Source: Flavobacteriaceae bacterium (GTDB lineage: Bacteria; Bacteroidota; Bacteroidia; Flavobacteriales; Flavobacteriaceae). Taken from it: a stretch of 63,036 bases of DNA. The translations under genes were made by a program, and so were the position numbers. Location: positions 1-63,036 of the forward strand of contig JADHLZ010000006.1 of the NCBI GenBank assembly GCA_016780345.1, written 5' to 3'. Below the pieces are notes generated by a model that was given only the letters and a program-made list of their open reading frames with translations, made no database searches and had not been told where the DNA came from. Numbering within the stretch: position 1 is the stretch's first letter; the number at the start of each line of letters is the position of its first letter. Positions 33,355-42,223 of this stretch are shown piece by piece.

Positions 33355-34413
33355 ATGAAAAAAAAACTAGCATTGTGTTTCTTTTTAACAAGTTTTATTT
33401 CATGTGGATTACTTTCTGAAAACACAATTCCTGTAGTTTACAATAGCGAATCTTTCACAGATTTTAAATTCAGCAAAGCACCTGATTATAAGAATATCTA
33501 TTCATGGGCAGTTCACCCTGATACTAATATTAATGTTTTTGATTGGCTTTCCCAAAAAAAAGAAAATTTACCAGTTGACACTTTTTTTATTTATCCAACT
33601 CTTTTAACTGATAAGAAGGATACTAGATGGAATGCTGATATTTTTAACGATGATACCAGAAAATATATTTTAAATTCTTCAGTTAAATTTCAAGCCTCAG
33701 CTTGGTATTCTACAGGTAATTTATATGTTCCTTATTATAGACAAGCTCATTTAAGAGTTTTTAAAGAACCTTTTTGGAATAACGGAGGAAAAGAGGCATA
33801 TGAAATGGCATACAATGATATAAAAGAAGCATTTGAAACTTATTTAAATGAATTTAATAACGGCAGACCAATAATTATAGCTGGTCATAGTCAAGGGGCT
33901 GGTCACGCTAAAAGATTGTTACAAGATTATTTTGATAACAAACCTTTAAAAAAAAAATTAATTGCAGCTTATTTAATTGGAACTAAAATCACTGATCAAG
34001 ATTTTAAAACTATACCAATAATGATAAATAAATACGAAACAGGAGGATTTGTTACATGGAATACTTATCGCTTAATGTCTGAAAGAAAAACAAATAAAAT
34101 TTCAACTACAATAAACAGAGAATGGATTACAGATGCTTTATGTTCCAATCCAATTACATGGGATTTAAACACTTCAACTCAATATGATGATCATAAAGGT
34201 TTTCTTTATATAAATAATAAATTATTCCCAAGATCTGTTAGAATTGAATCAATGGATAACAAAATACTTGTTAAACTTCCTAAAATGGATTTTTTTAAAA
34301 AGGTTTTGCTTTCCTCAGTTAAAGACTACCATAAGGCTGATGTTAATCTTTTTTGGGAGGATATTAGAATTAACAGTATAGACAGATCTAAAGCTTACTT
34401 AAATGAATTATAA
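33355..34413 (+). CDS. DUF3089 domain-containing alpha/beta hydrolase, lipoprotein
   Basis: A 352-residue protein starting at ATG 33355; the frame is open farther upstream but those residues do not look like a protein start. Signal MKKKLALCFFLTSFISC ends in a lipobox. The DUF3089 family is an alpha/beta hydrolase group; the nucleophile is Ser in IIIAGHSQGAGHAKRLL. The family pattern also includes NVFDWLSQKKENLPVDTFFIYPTLL near the start and ASAWYSTGNLYVPYYRQAH. The reaction is unknown: lipase or esterase-like. It precedes the TonB receptor with an 18-base gap, so it may be the first gene of that cassette. Confidence 0.85.
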   Translation: MKKKLALCFFLTSFISCGLLSENTIPVVYNSESFTDFKFSKAPDYKNIYSWAVHPDTNINVFDWLSQKKENLPVDTFFIYPTLLTDKKDTRWNADIFNDDTRKYILNSSVKFQASAWYSTGNLYVPYYRQAHLRVFKEPFWNNGGKEAYEMAYNDIKEAFETYLNEFNNGRPIIIAGHSQGAGHAKRLLQDYFDNKPLKKKLIAAYLIGTKITDQDFKTIPIMINKYETGGFVTWNTYRLMSERKTNKISTTINREWITDALCSNPITWDLNTSTQYDDHKGFLYINNKLFPRSVRIESMDNKILVKLPKMDFFKKVLLSSVKDYHKADVNLFWEDIRINSIDRSKAYLNEL

Positions 34414-34431
34414 AATCATTATTTTTACATA

Positions 34432-36675
34432 TTGAAAAAAACTGTCTTTTTGTCCTTGTTTTTTTGGTTACTTAGCTATAAATTAAGTTATTCTCAAAAT
34501 TTTATAATAGGAACAATTTACTATGAAGATAGTTTGGGTGAAAAACTTCCTCTTTCTGGAGTTTCTGTATTTTGGGAAAATACTACAATAGGAACTCTAT
34601 CAGATTTGGATGGTAATTATAAAGTTCCATTTTCTAATTCATCAAATAGATTATTATTTAAATATTTAGGTTTTAAGGATCAAATCATTCAATATAGCAA
34701 TCAATCCACTATAAATATTACAATGATTGAAGATGAAAATATTTTGGATGAGGTTATTTTAAATAAAAAACAAAAAACAATTCAAAAGTCATATTTTAAA
34801 ACCCAAAACATAATAAACGTTTCTAGTGAAGAACTTTTAAAAGCAGCTTGTTGTAATATTTCTGAAAGTTTTGAAACTAATCCATCTATTGATGTTAATT
34901 ATTCAAATTCAATTACAGGTACAAAACAGGTAAAAATGCTTGGACTAGAAAGTCCTTATTTACTCATAACAGAAGAGAATATTCCGATGATTAGAGGTGC
35001 TTCACAAGTTTATGGTTTATCGTTTATACCTGGAACATGGGTTGAATCTATGCAAATAACAAAAGGCTCTGGATCTGTTACTAACGGATTTGAAAGTATT
35101 TCAGGTCAAATTAATGTAGAACTAAATAAACCATTTTCAGACTCACCATTTTTTATAAATATTTATTCAAATAACATGGGTCGTAATGAAATTAATTTAC
35201 ACAGTAATAAAATAATAAATGATAAATTGAGTTCCGGATTATACATTCATGCAAACAAAAATGACCATATACTTGATAATAATAACGATGGTTTTCTTGA
35301 TCATCCAATTTCTGAGGCGTTAAATTTGTTCAACAGATGGCAATACATCAATCCATCAAAAGGAACAGTTATATTTCTTGGATACAGGTTTATGAGTGAT
35401 AAAAAAGAAATTGGAGAAAACACTAAGGATAAAGTTTTTATTCGTGAATCCTGGTTAGGGGAAATTAATACAAAAAGATTTGATTCAAATTTTAAAATTG
35501 GATATGTTAATCCCTCAATACCATATCAATCTTTAGGATTTCAAATGGCCTATTCATACCACGATCAAGATTCTTTTTTTGGTAAAAGAAATTATTTGAT
35601 CAATCAAAAAAGTTTTTACTCAAGTATAATGTATAATTCAATAATTGGAAGTACTTTAAATAAAATTAAGTTAGGACTAAACTATTCTTACGATGATTAC
35701 GATGAGCTTTTCAATCGAGTTTCAATTGACATGATTAGTAGTTCTCAAAGGATTGATAACTCTATTGGTGGTTTTTTTGAATATAGTTACGATAGTTTAG
35801 ATGAAATTAGTTTAGTAGCTGGAATTAGATATGATTTTCATAACAATCTTGGAAATTTTTTTACACCAAGACTTCACTTAAGATATCAACCATTTGAAAA
35901 ATCTGTTATAAGACTTTCTGCCGGAACTGGAAGAAAAGCATCTAACGTGATTTCTGAAAATCAAAATATCTTTGCTACTGGAAGAGAAATATTTTTACCA
36001 AAAAATGTTGGAAAATTCTATGGATTAGCACCAGAAAAAGCATTTAATTATGGGGTAAGTTTCAGACAGGGATTTGATATTAATAATAGGCAAGGTGATG
36101 TAACTATTGATTATTATGTGACAGATTTTGATAATCAAGTCGTAGTTGATTGGGAAGTGCAAGGGGAAGTTTCTTTTTATAACTTAAAGGGAAATAGTTA
36201 TGCGAAAAGTTTGCAAGTTGATCTTGAATACGAGTTTAATGATAATTTTTATTTAAAATCTACTTACAAAAACTACAATGTTAAGAAACAGTACAAAACA
36301 GGATTTTTCCAAAGTCCATTGACCCCAAAGAATAGATTTTTTACAAATATTGAAGCCTCAACAAACACAAAGAAAAATGGATCAAAATGGAAATTTGATT
36401 TAACTTACAATTGGATTGGTAAGCAAAGAATACCTAAACATAATTTAAGTTTAGTAAAAGGATTTTCAAATTCTTATTCTCTACTAAATAGTCAAATAAC
36501 CAAAGTTTTTTCTAAAAAATTTGAATTATATTTAGGAGGTGAAAATATCTCTAATTATAAACAAGATAAACCAGTTTTAGGAGGGTACCCGTTTGGAACA
36601 GATTTTGACACCTCCATTGTATATGCTCCATTACACGGGTCGCTTTTTTATATAGGATTAAGATTAAAAAGTTAA
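34432..36675 (+). CDS. TonB-dependent receptor of a predicted metal-acquisition cassette
   Basis: A 747-residue outer-membrane receptor. Start is TTG 34432, with signal MKKTVFLSLFFWLLSYKLSYSQ. Residues about 24-100 are a CarboxypepD_reg-like domain; the plug follows, with the unusual VSSEELLKAACCNISESFE near residue 130-148 (Cys140-Cys141) and TGTKQVKMLGLESPYLLI. Beta-barrel strands fill the rest, ending in the usual aromatic YIGLRLKS. The CC pair near the plug is shared with receptors I know next to heavy-metal-associated proteins. Here two HMA-type genes follow directly. Copper or another soft metal or its complex is the likely cargo; TonB, ExbB and ExbD are not in the window. The substrate is inferred from context only. 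Confidence 0.85.
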   Translation: MKKTVFLSLFFWLLSYKLSYSQNFIIGTIYYEDSLGEKLPLSGVSVFWENTTIGTLSDLDGNYKVPFSNSSNRLLFKYLGFKDQIIQYSNQSTINITMIEDENILDEVILNKKQKTIQKSYFKTQNIINVSSEELLKAACCNISESFETNPSIDVNYSNSITGTKQVKMLGLESPYLLITEENIPMIRGASQVYGLSFIPGTWVESMQITKGSGSVTNGFESISGQINVELNKPFSDSPFFINIYSNNMGRNEINLHSNKIINDKLSSGLYIHANKNDHILDNNNDGFLDHPISEALNLFNRWQYINPSKGTVIFLGYRFMSDKKEIGENTKDKVFIRESWLGEINTKRFDSNFKIGYVNPSIPYQSLGFQMAYSYHDQDSFFGKRNYLINQKSFYSSIMYNSIIGSTLNKIKLGLNYSYDDYDELFNRVSIDMISSSQRIDNSIGGFFEYSYDSLDEISLVAGIRYDFHNNLGNFFTPRLHLRYQPFEKSVIRLSAGTGRKASNVISENQNIFATGREIFLPKNVGKFYGLAPEKAFNYGVSFRQGFDINNRQGDVTIDYYVTDFDNQVVVDWEVQGEVSFYNLKGNSYAKSLQVDLEYEFNDNFYLKSTYKNYNVKKQYKTGFFQSPLTPKNRFFTNIEASTNTKKNGSKWKFDLTYNWIGKQRIPKHNLSLVKGFSNSYSLLNSQITKVFSKKFELYLGGENISNYKQDKPVLGGYPFGTDFDTSIVYAPLHGSLFYIGLRLKS

Positions 36676-36684
36676 CTTTATAAA

Positions 36685-37026
36685 ATGAAACAAATAGTAA
36701 TTTTTACTCTTTTATTTTCTTCAATATGCTATTCACAATCTAATTCTATTTCAGAAAAGGCTTCCTTTAAAGTTTTGGGAGTATGCGAAATGTGTGAAGA
36801 AAGAATTGAAAAAGAAACTATTAAGCTTAAGGGAGTTAAATATGCTGATTGGGATATTTTATCGAATAATATTTCTATAATATACAATTCAAAAAAAATT
36901 GATCTTGATAAGATTCACAGACATATATCTTTATTGGGTCATTCAACAGAAAAGTATAAGGCTCCACAAGAAACTTACAACTCTCTTCCTGATTGTTGTA
37001 GATATGAAACAATCGATCCACATTAA
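36685..37026 (+). CDS. Secreted heavy-metal-associated (HMA-like) domain protein 1
   Basis: A 113-residue periplasmic protein with signal MKQIVIFTLLFSSICYSQ. The domain starts SFKVLGVCEMCEERIEKE; Cys34 and Cys37 form the metal-binding CxxC, in the place of GMTCxxC of copper chaperones. The fold continues KLKGVKYADWDILSNNISIIYN and HRHISLLGHSTEKY, as in HMA/CopZ. After it comes a tail ETYNSLPDCCRYETIDPH with a Cys104-Cys105 pair. Nine bases behind the receptor. It may receive metal from the receptor in the periplasm. The Met of GMTC is replaced, so affinity may differ. Confidence 0.82.
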   Translation: MKQIVIFTLLFSSICYSQSNSISEKASFKVLGVCEMCEERIEKETIKLKGVKYADWDILSNNISIIYNSKKIDLDKIHRHISLLGHSTEKYKAPQETYNSLPDCCRYETIDPH

Positions 37027-37039
37027 ATAAAAAAAATCT

Positions 37040-37444
37040 ATGAAAACTAATACTAAAATATTTCTCGCTGCATCAATAGGATTACTTATTGGTTATTTTA
37101 TACCTAACTTTTTTTCTAACAAAAATTCTAAAATAGTTAATGAAGTAAAGTCAGAAAAAATTGTTGAGTTAATGGGTACTGAAACTTCTTTTGGAGTTAA
37201 AGGAAACTGTAAGATGTGTAAAAAAACTATTGAGACATCAGCACTTAATCTTGATGGAGTTCACAAAGCAGAATGGAATGTTCAATCTAAGCAAATTAAT
37301 CTTGTATATGATGATCAATTAGTTGAACTTATGACAATACATAATGCGATAGCTTCATCTGGTTATGCTACTGATTTAGTAGATTTAAATAAGGAAGCTT
37401 ATGATAATCTACCTCTTTGTTGTAAATATGACCCAGAAAATTAA
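37040..37444 (+). CDS. Membrane-anchored HMA-like domain protein 2
   Basis: A 134-residue protein with an N-terminal membrane segment (FLAASIGLLIGYFIPNFF, about residues 8-25) that looks uncleaved, so it is probably tethered to the inner membrane with its domain outside. The domain FGVKGNCKMCKKTIETSALNLDG has Cys57 and Cys60 as CxxC, then HKAEWNVQSKQINLVYDDQLVE, and the tail YDNLPLCCKYDPEN with Cys127-Cys128, the same LPxCC(K/R)Y motif as the previous gene. The two genes look like an old duplication, one secreted and one tethered. Likely metal relay or sensing. Function is inferred. Confidence 0.82.
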   Translation: MKTNTKIFLAASIGLLIGYFIPNFFSNKNSKIVNEVKSEKIVELMGTETSFGVKGNCKMCKKTIETSALNLDGVHKAEWNVQSKQINLVYDDQLVELMTIHNAIASSGYATDLVDLNKEAYDNLPLCCKYDPEN

Positions 37445-37482
37445 TTTTTTTTATTAAATTTATTTCAATTAAAAAATCTATC

Positions 37483-37965
37483 ATGAAAAAATATTTATTG
37501 TTAATAATTACATTTGTTTTTATCAGTTGTAATAATGAGGTTAAAACTGAAAATTTAAAATCAGATTTTTCTTCATTTTTTAAAAATGGAGATATTATGA
37601 CAAGTGCAACACAAGATCCCCTTGGAAATGTATTTTCATATCCAACAGGTGAAGCTTCAGTCACTAGTCAAGTTAAAGTTTGGGAGCCAGGCTTTAAATC
37701 TCCTTGGCATTACCATCCTTACACTGGAGTTGCATATGTGGTTCAAGGAGAGTTAACAGTGAACTACGATACTGAAACTTCCCTTGATGCTAAGGGAGAT
37801 GAAAAAACAATTATTCTTTCTGAAACATATAAAGCAGGTGATAAAGCATTTTTAGGTGTGGCAAACACATGGCACCTTTCTGAAAATAAGGGTTCTGAAG
37901 ATCTTATTTTTATTGTATCGTGGCTTGGAGAAAAAGATAAACCTATAGCTGTTTTATCTGAGTAA
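37483..37965 (+). CDS. Cupin domain lipoprotein
   Basis: A 160-residue protein with lipoprotein signal MKKYLLLIITFVFISC. The cupin core has WEPGFKSPWHYHPYTGVAYVVQGELTVNY near residue 66-94; the HYHP with later Glu and His (NTWHLSEN) would bind a metal. Cupins of this kind are often dioxygenases or binding proteins, but no activity can be given. It lies 38 bases downstream of the second HMA gene and just before a strong terminator, so it is probably the last gene of the metal cassette. A role in metal or ligand binding is possible. Confidence 0.82.
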   Translation: MKKYLLLIITFVFISCNNEVKTENLKSDFSSFFKNGDIMTSATQDPLGNVFSYPTGEASVTSQVKVWEPGFKSPWHYHPYTGVAYVVQGELTVNYDTETSLDAKGDEKTIILSETYKAGDKAFLGVANTWHLSENKGSEDLIFIVSWLGEKDKPIAVLSE

Positions 37966-37982
37966 TTTTCTTAAAAATTTAT

Positions 37983-38012
37983 AAAAAAAAGCTCCCAAAA
38001 GGAGCTTTTTTT
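37983..38012. terminator. Bidirectional Rho-independent terminator
   Basis: A run of A, then AGCTCC at 37990-37995, loop CAAAA, GGAGCT at 38001-38006 and a run of T. Including the A/T flanks the stem is over ten base pairs. It ends the cupin gene from the left and the ALDH7 gene from the right. Confidence 0.85.
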
Positions 38013-39549
38013 ATAGATCAAAATTTATCCCTTGAGCTAAGGCTAGTTCACCTGAATAATTAATAGTATTGGTTTGTCTTCTCATATATACTTTCCAAGC
38101 ATCAGATCCACTTTCTCTACCACCTCCTGTTTCTTTTTCACCTCCAAATGCACCTCCGATTTCAGCTCCTGATGTTCCAATATTTACATTTGCAATTCCA
38201 CAATCGCTTCCCGATGCTGATAAAAATATTTCAGATTCTTTAAGGTTTTTTGTCATAATTGCTGACGATAGTCCCTGTTTTACATCGTTCATAATTTTAA
38301 TACCATTCTCAACTTCACCATCATATTTAATTAAATATAATATAGGAGCAAATGTTTCTGTTTGAACTATTGAAGCCTCGTTTTTTATTACTGCTATTGC
38401 AGGTTTAACATAACAACCACTTTCATATCCTTTTCCTTCTAAAACTCCTCCCGTTACAATAAATTTTCCTCCTTGTTTTATAACCTTTTCTAATGCTTTA
38501 TTATAATGATTAACAGCATCTATGTCAATTAAAGGCCCAACATGATTTCTTTCATCTAAAGGGTTTCCAATTTTTAGTTGAGAATAAGCTTTTATTAATT
38601 CTTTCTTTATTACAGAAACTATTGATTCATGCACAATGATTCTTCTGGTTGTTGTACACCTTTGTCCGCAAGTTCCAACAGCTCCAAAAACAATATTAAT
38701 AACTGCTTGTTTGATATCAACACTTGGTGTAACAATTATTGCATTATTTCCTCCCAGTTCAAGTAAAGATTTTCCAAGTCTTGCACCAACTTTTTGAGCT
38801 ACATCTTTACCCATTCTAGTTGATCCTGTAGCTGAAAGTAGATTTATTCTTTTGTCTTCTGACATCCATTTACCAACTTTACTGTCTCCATTAATTAAAC
38901 AAGAAACTCCATTACTTATATTATTTTCTTTTAAAACATCAGCTATAAGTTTTTGACATACAATACTACATACTGGAGTTTTTTCTGATGGTTTCCATAT
39001 GCATACATTTCCACATACCCAAGCTAGTGCAACATTCCAGCTCCATACAGCAACTGGAAAATTGAATGCTGAAATAATGCCAATTATACCAAGGGGATGA
39101 TACTGTTCGTACATCCTATGATTTGGTCTTTCAGAGTGCATTGTTAGACCATATAATTGTCTTGATAGTCCAACTGCAAAATCACAGATATCAATCATTT
39201 CTTGAACTTCTCCTAATCCTTCTTGTAAAGATTTTCCCATCTCAAGTGAAACTAATTCACCAAGTTCTTCTTTATTATCTCTAATTTTATTACCTAATTG
39301 TCTAACAAGTTCACCTCTTTTTGGTGCCGGTATTTTTCTAAATGATACGAATGCTTTTTGGGCATCATCAATTAATTTATCATAATCTTCTTTATTTCCA
39401 GTACTTACTTTTCCTAATTTTGATCCGTCTACTGGACTATATGAGTAAATAGAATCACCTGATCCAAACCACTCTGAACCATTTGAACATCCTTGCTGGT
39501 TTGTCTTTATTTCTAGTTTATTTAATATTTCTAATATGTTGTTTTTCAT
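38011..39549 (-). CDS. Aldehyde dehydrogenase, ALDH7/antiquitin type (aminoadipic semialdehyde dehydrogenase)
   Basis: A 512-residue NAD-dependent enzyme. Start ATG 39549 (MKNNILEILNKLEIK) is preferred over the frame start at 39573 because a -7-type box (TAAGTTTG, 39578-39571) overlaps the latter. Motifs: EMGKSLQEGLGEVQEMIDICDF, IISAFNFPVAVWSWN, LSATGSTRMGKDVA, catalytic ELGGNNAI (Glu) and the nucleophile Cys in FGAVGTCGQRCTTTRR, then NIGTSGAEIGGAFGGEKETGGGRESGSD, which is characteristic of ALDH7. The family oxidises piperideine-6-carboxylate/aminoadipate semialdehyde in lysine breakdown, or similar aldehydes. Divergent from the Rieske oxygenase gene. Confidence 0.88.
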   Translation of the reverse strand: MKNNILEILNKLEIKTNQQGCSNGSEWFGSGDSIYSYSPVDGSKLGKVSTGNKEDYDKLIDDAQKAFVSFRKIPAPKRGELVRQLGNKIRDNKEELGELVSLEMGKSLQEGLGEVQEMIDICDFAVGLSRQLYGLTMHSERPNHRMYEQYHPLGIIGIISAFNFPVAVWSWNVALAWVCGNVCIWKPSEKTPVCSIVCQKLIADVLKENNISNGVSCLINGDSKVGKWMSEDKRINLLSATGSTRMGKDVAQKVGARLGKSLLELGGNNAIIVTPSVDIKQAVINIVFGAVGTCGQRCTTTRRIIVHESIVSVIKKELIKAYSQLKIGNPLDERNHVGPLIDIDAVNHYNKALEKVIKQGGKFIVTGGVLEGKGYESGCYVKPAIAVIKNEASIVQTETFAPILYLIKYDGEVENGIKIMNDVKQGLSSAIMTKNLKESEIFLSASGSDCGIANVNIGTSGAEIGGAFGGEKETGGGRESGSDAWKVYMRRQTNTINYSGELALAQGINFDL

Positions 39550-39633
39550 TCCTTTATTTATTGAGTTTAACAAACTTAATCAAATTTGTAATGTTTGTTT
39601 TTTAAATTAACTTGTAATTAGGAAATACTCATA

Positions 39634-40722
39634 ATGAAAAAGAAATTTATAATTGATTCAGATATTTCAAAAGCTGAAACTTTACCTTCAATTTTTTATA
39701 AAAATTTAGAAATATTTGAAGATTTAAAATCAAAAATTTTTTTGAAATCATGGCAATATATTGGAAGCGATGATTTAATAAAAGATAAAAATTCTGTTTT
39801 TCCTCTCACTATTTTAGAGAATTATTTAAATGAACCCATTGTTCTTACTAAAGATGAGGATAATAATATTCATTGCATGACCAATGTTTGTACTCATAGA
39901 GGTAATATTTTGGTTTTTGAGCCTGGTAAATCCAAAAAACTTATCTGTATGTATCATGGAAGAAGGTTTAACAATAAAGGTGAATTTGAGTACATGCCTG
40001 AATTTGATCAAACAAAAAATTTCCCCAGATCTTGTGATCATCTACATAAATTTCCTGTAGTTAAATGGGGGAAATTACTTTTTGCAGGATTAAATCCTTC
40101 TTTTGATTTTCAGTCAATAATTGATAAAATGAATGAAAGAATTGGTTTTTTACCAATTGATCAATTTATGCCTGATAAAACTCTTTCTAAGGACTATAAT
40201 GTTAATGCACATTGGGCATTGTATTGTGATAATTATTTAGAAGGCTTTCATATTCCATTTGTTCACAAAGATTTAAACGAAGTCTTAGATTACAATAATT
40301 ACTTAACTGAGATTTACGATCATTGTAATTTACAAATTGGGTACAGTGAAAGTGATTCAGATGTTTTTAATTTTCCAGAAAATCATCCTGATTATGGAAA
40401 AAATGTTGCAGCTTACTACTACTGGGTTTTTCCTAATATGATGTTTAATTTTTACCCATGGGGATTGTCATTAAATATTGTTAAACCAATTTCACAATCG
40501 TTGACAAAAATTTCATTTAGATCTTATGTCTATGATGAGTCCAAATTAAATAGGGGGGCAGGAAATCAACTACAGAAAGTAGAGGAGGAAGATGAATTTG
40601 TTGTTGAGAATGTTCATAACGGCTTAAGATCAGTTTTTTATAAAACTGGAAGATTTTCTCCAACTAGAGAACAAGGTGTTCATCATTTTCATAAACTAAT
40701 TTCTGACTTTATGAATCAATGA
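39634..40722 (+). CDS. Rieske non-heme iron oxygenase, alpha subunit-like
   Basis: A 362-residue enzyme with a Rieske [2Fe-2S] centre (Cys86-x-His88 in CTHRGNILVFEPGKS and Cys105-xx-His108 in CMYHGRRF) and a mononuclear iron site (Asp199 region with His206 and His211 in YCDNYLEGFHIPFVHKDL). Such proteins hydroxylate or demethylate substrates (choline/carnitine-type monooxygenases and aromatic dioxygenases). The reductase partner is not next to it. It is divergent from the ALDH7 gene; a paired role is possible (as with choline monooxygenase and an aldehyde dehydrogenase), but the ALDH is not of the betaine aldehyde type. The substrate is unknown. Confidence 0.85.
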   Translation: MKKKFIIDSDISKAETLPSIFYKNLEIFEDLKSKIFLKSWQYIGSDDLIKDKNSVFPLTILENYLNEPIVLTKDEDNNIHCMTNVCTHRGNILVFEPGKSKKLICMYHGRRFNNKGEFEYMPEFDQTKNFPRSCDHLHKFPVVKWGKLLFAGLNPSFDFQSIIDKMNERIGFLPIDQFMPDKTLSKDYNVNAHWALYCDNYLEGFHIPFVHKDLNEVLDYNNYLTEIYDHCNLQIGYSESDSDVFNFPENHPDYGKNVAAYYYWVFPNMMFNFYPWGLSLNIVKPISQSLTKISFRSYVYDESKLNRGAGNQLQKVEEEDEFVVENVHNGLRSVFYKTGRFSPTREQGVHHFHKLISDFMNQ

Positions 40723-40770
40723 TTAAAAAAACCTTGTGCTTATTTTTAATATAGTTCCATTAAATAAAAT

Positions 40771-40802
40771 AAAAAAACCTCACTACTTAAATGAGGTTTT
40801 TT
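40771..40802. terminator. Bidirectional terminator between the Rieske gene and tRNA-Arg
   Basis: CCTCA at 40778-40782 pairs with TGAGG at 40792-40796, with A and T flanks extending the stem to about 11 base pairs, and T tracts in both directions. It ends the Rieske gene transcript and the tRNA-Arg transcript. Confidence 0.8.
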
Positions 40803-40804
40803 AG

Positions 40805-40878
40805 TGATCGCGAGAGGATTCGAACCTCTGACCGTCTGCTTAGAAGGCAGATGCTCTATCCAGCTGAGCTACGCGACC
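40805..40878 (-). tRNA. tRNA-Arg (anticodon TCT)
   Basis: Minus-strand cloverleaf GGTCGCGTAGCTCAGCTGGA to CGCGATCA. Anticodon arm TCTGC-CTTCTAA-GCAGA gives TCT, which reads AGA and AGG, the most used Arg codons in such an AT-rich genome. CCA is not encoded. A -7-type box (TACATTTG at 40901-40894) is upstream. Confidence 0.97.
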
Positions 40879-40893
40879 CTTTTTTGACGAATG

Positions 40894-40901
40894 CAAATGT
40901 A
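40894..40901 (-). promoter_or_regulatory. -7 promoter box of tRNA-Arg
   Basis: On the minus strand TACATTTG fits TAnnTTTG, about 16 bases before the mature 5' end. The nearest TTG upstream is 27 bases away, which is too far for a standard -33. Confidence 0.45.
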
Positions 40902-40955
40902 AAAAAATATGTTTAAATTTAAAGATATCAATATGTTTTTATTTATTTAAAAATT

Positions 40956-42215
40956 ATGGACTCATATGCTTCAATTTTACTTTGGGTAATTCCAGGTTTT
41001 ATGTTAATGATGACTTTTGAAATCTTATATGGTCACTTTAACAATAAACAAACCTATAGTTTTATGGATACTCTTTCTAGCCTGAGTTCTGGAATAACAA
41101 ATATTTTGAAAGATTCGTTAGGGCTTGTAGTTGTTATACTATCATATCCATATATATTAGATTCAATTGCATTTTTTGATTTAGAGTCTAGTATACTTTT
41201 ATATGTTGTAGCTTTTATATGTATTGATTTTGCTAGCTATTGGAATCATAGATTAAATCACAAAATAAATATTTTTTGGAATAGACATGTTATTCACCAT
41301 AGTAGTGAAGAATTTAATCTAGCATGTGCTTTGAGACAAAGTATTTCAGCATGGATTGGATTTGGTGCATTATTTTTAATTCCAGCAGCTTTTTTTGGCG
41401 TTCCACCTGACATTATTACTATTTTAGCTCCTTTACATTTATTTGCTCAGTTTTGGTACCATACTCAACATATTGGAAAGCTTGGTTTTTTGGAATATAT
41501 AATAGTTACTCCCTCTCAGCATCGTGTTCATCATGCTATAAATCCTATATATATAGACAAAAATCTTTCTGCAATTTTTTGTATTTGGGACAGAGCTTTT
41601 GGTACTTTTCAAGAAGAATTGGATGATGAACCTCCAGTTTATGGAGTTTTAAAACCTGTTAATACATGGAATCCTTTGATAATAAACTTTCAACATGCTT
41701 ATAATGTCATTGCAGATGCATATAATACTTCAAGCTTAAAAGATAAGTTAAGAATATGGTTTATGCCAACTGGATGGAGACCGAAAGATGTAATCGAAAA
41801 ATTCCCAAGAAATGTAATTAAAGATCCACATAATAGATCTAAATACAGACCTAATTATTCAATTTTTCTAAAGTTTGTAGCTGTATTTCATTTTGTTTCG
41901 ATAAACTTTTTAGTTTATTTTTTTTTAAGCAATTTTTCATTAATAGTTGATGATTTAAAATTTTTGATTGGAGTATTAATTTTTGTTGCTATTTTTGGAT
42001 TTACATCTCTATTAGATTTGTATAAATGGGCTCCTTGTTTTGAAATAATTAGATCAATTTTGTCAATTGTAGCATTATATTATATAAATAATCAATTATT
42101 ACTAACAAATTATAATTTAGAATTTTCTATAATGACAATTTATTTTACATTATCAATTATTATATCAGCAATTTTAATTTTTTACAAAGATCATGTTTTG
42201 ATAAGATTTAAATAA
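40956..42215 (+). CDS. Sterol desaturase / fatty acid hydroxylase superfamily membrane protein
   Basis: A 419-residue integral membrane di-iron enzyme. The histidine boxes are HRLNH in YWNHRLNHKINIFWNRHVIHHSSEE (HxxxH and HxxHH) and later SQHRVHHAINPIYID (HxxHH). About six to eight hydrophobic segments, including four after residue 295. Members hydroxylate or desaturate sterols, fatty acids, carotenoids or ether lipids. The long C-terminal membrane part (after about residue 295) is not in the catalytic core and is seen in the larger bacterial subgroup. Its lipid substrate is unknown. It has no close neighbour on the same strand. Confidence 0.88.
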   Translation: MDSYASILLWVIPGFMLMMTFEILYGHFNNKQTYSFMDTLSSLSSGITNILKDSLGLVVVILSYPYILDSIAFFDLESSILLYVVAFICIDFASYWNHRLNHKINIFWNRHVIHHSSEEFNLACALRQSISAWIGFGALFLIPAAFFGVPPDIITILAPLHLFAQFWYHTQHIGKLGFLEYIIVTPSQHRVHHAINPIYIDKNLSAIFCIWDRAFGTFQEELDDEPPVYGVLKPVNTWNPLIINFQHAYNVIADAYNTSSLKDKLRIWFMPTGWRPKDVIEKFPRNVIKDPHNRSKYRPNYSIFLKFVAVFHFVSINFLVYFFLSNFSLIVDDLKFLIGVLIFVAIFGFTSLLDLYKWAPCFEIIRSILSIVALYYINNQLLLTNYNLEFSIMTIYFTLSIIISAILIFYKDHVLIRFK

Positions 42216-42223
42216 CTAGTAGA

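Noticed and set aside
39550-39573. Extended start of the ALDH7 gene
   Set aside because: A -7-type box overlaps that region and the first eight residues do not match the family start; ATG 39549 is preferred.
38011-40722. ALDH7 and Rieske oxygenase as a choline-to-betaine pathway
   Set aside because: The ALDH is clearly ALDH7-like rather than betaine aldehyde dehydrogenase, and no choline transporter is nearby.
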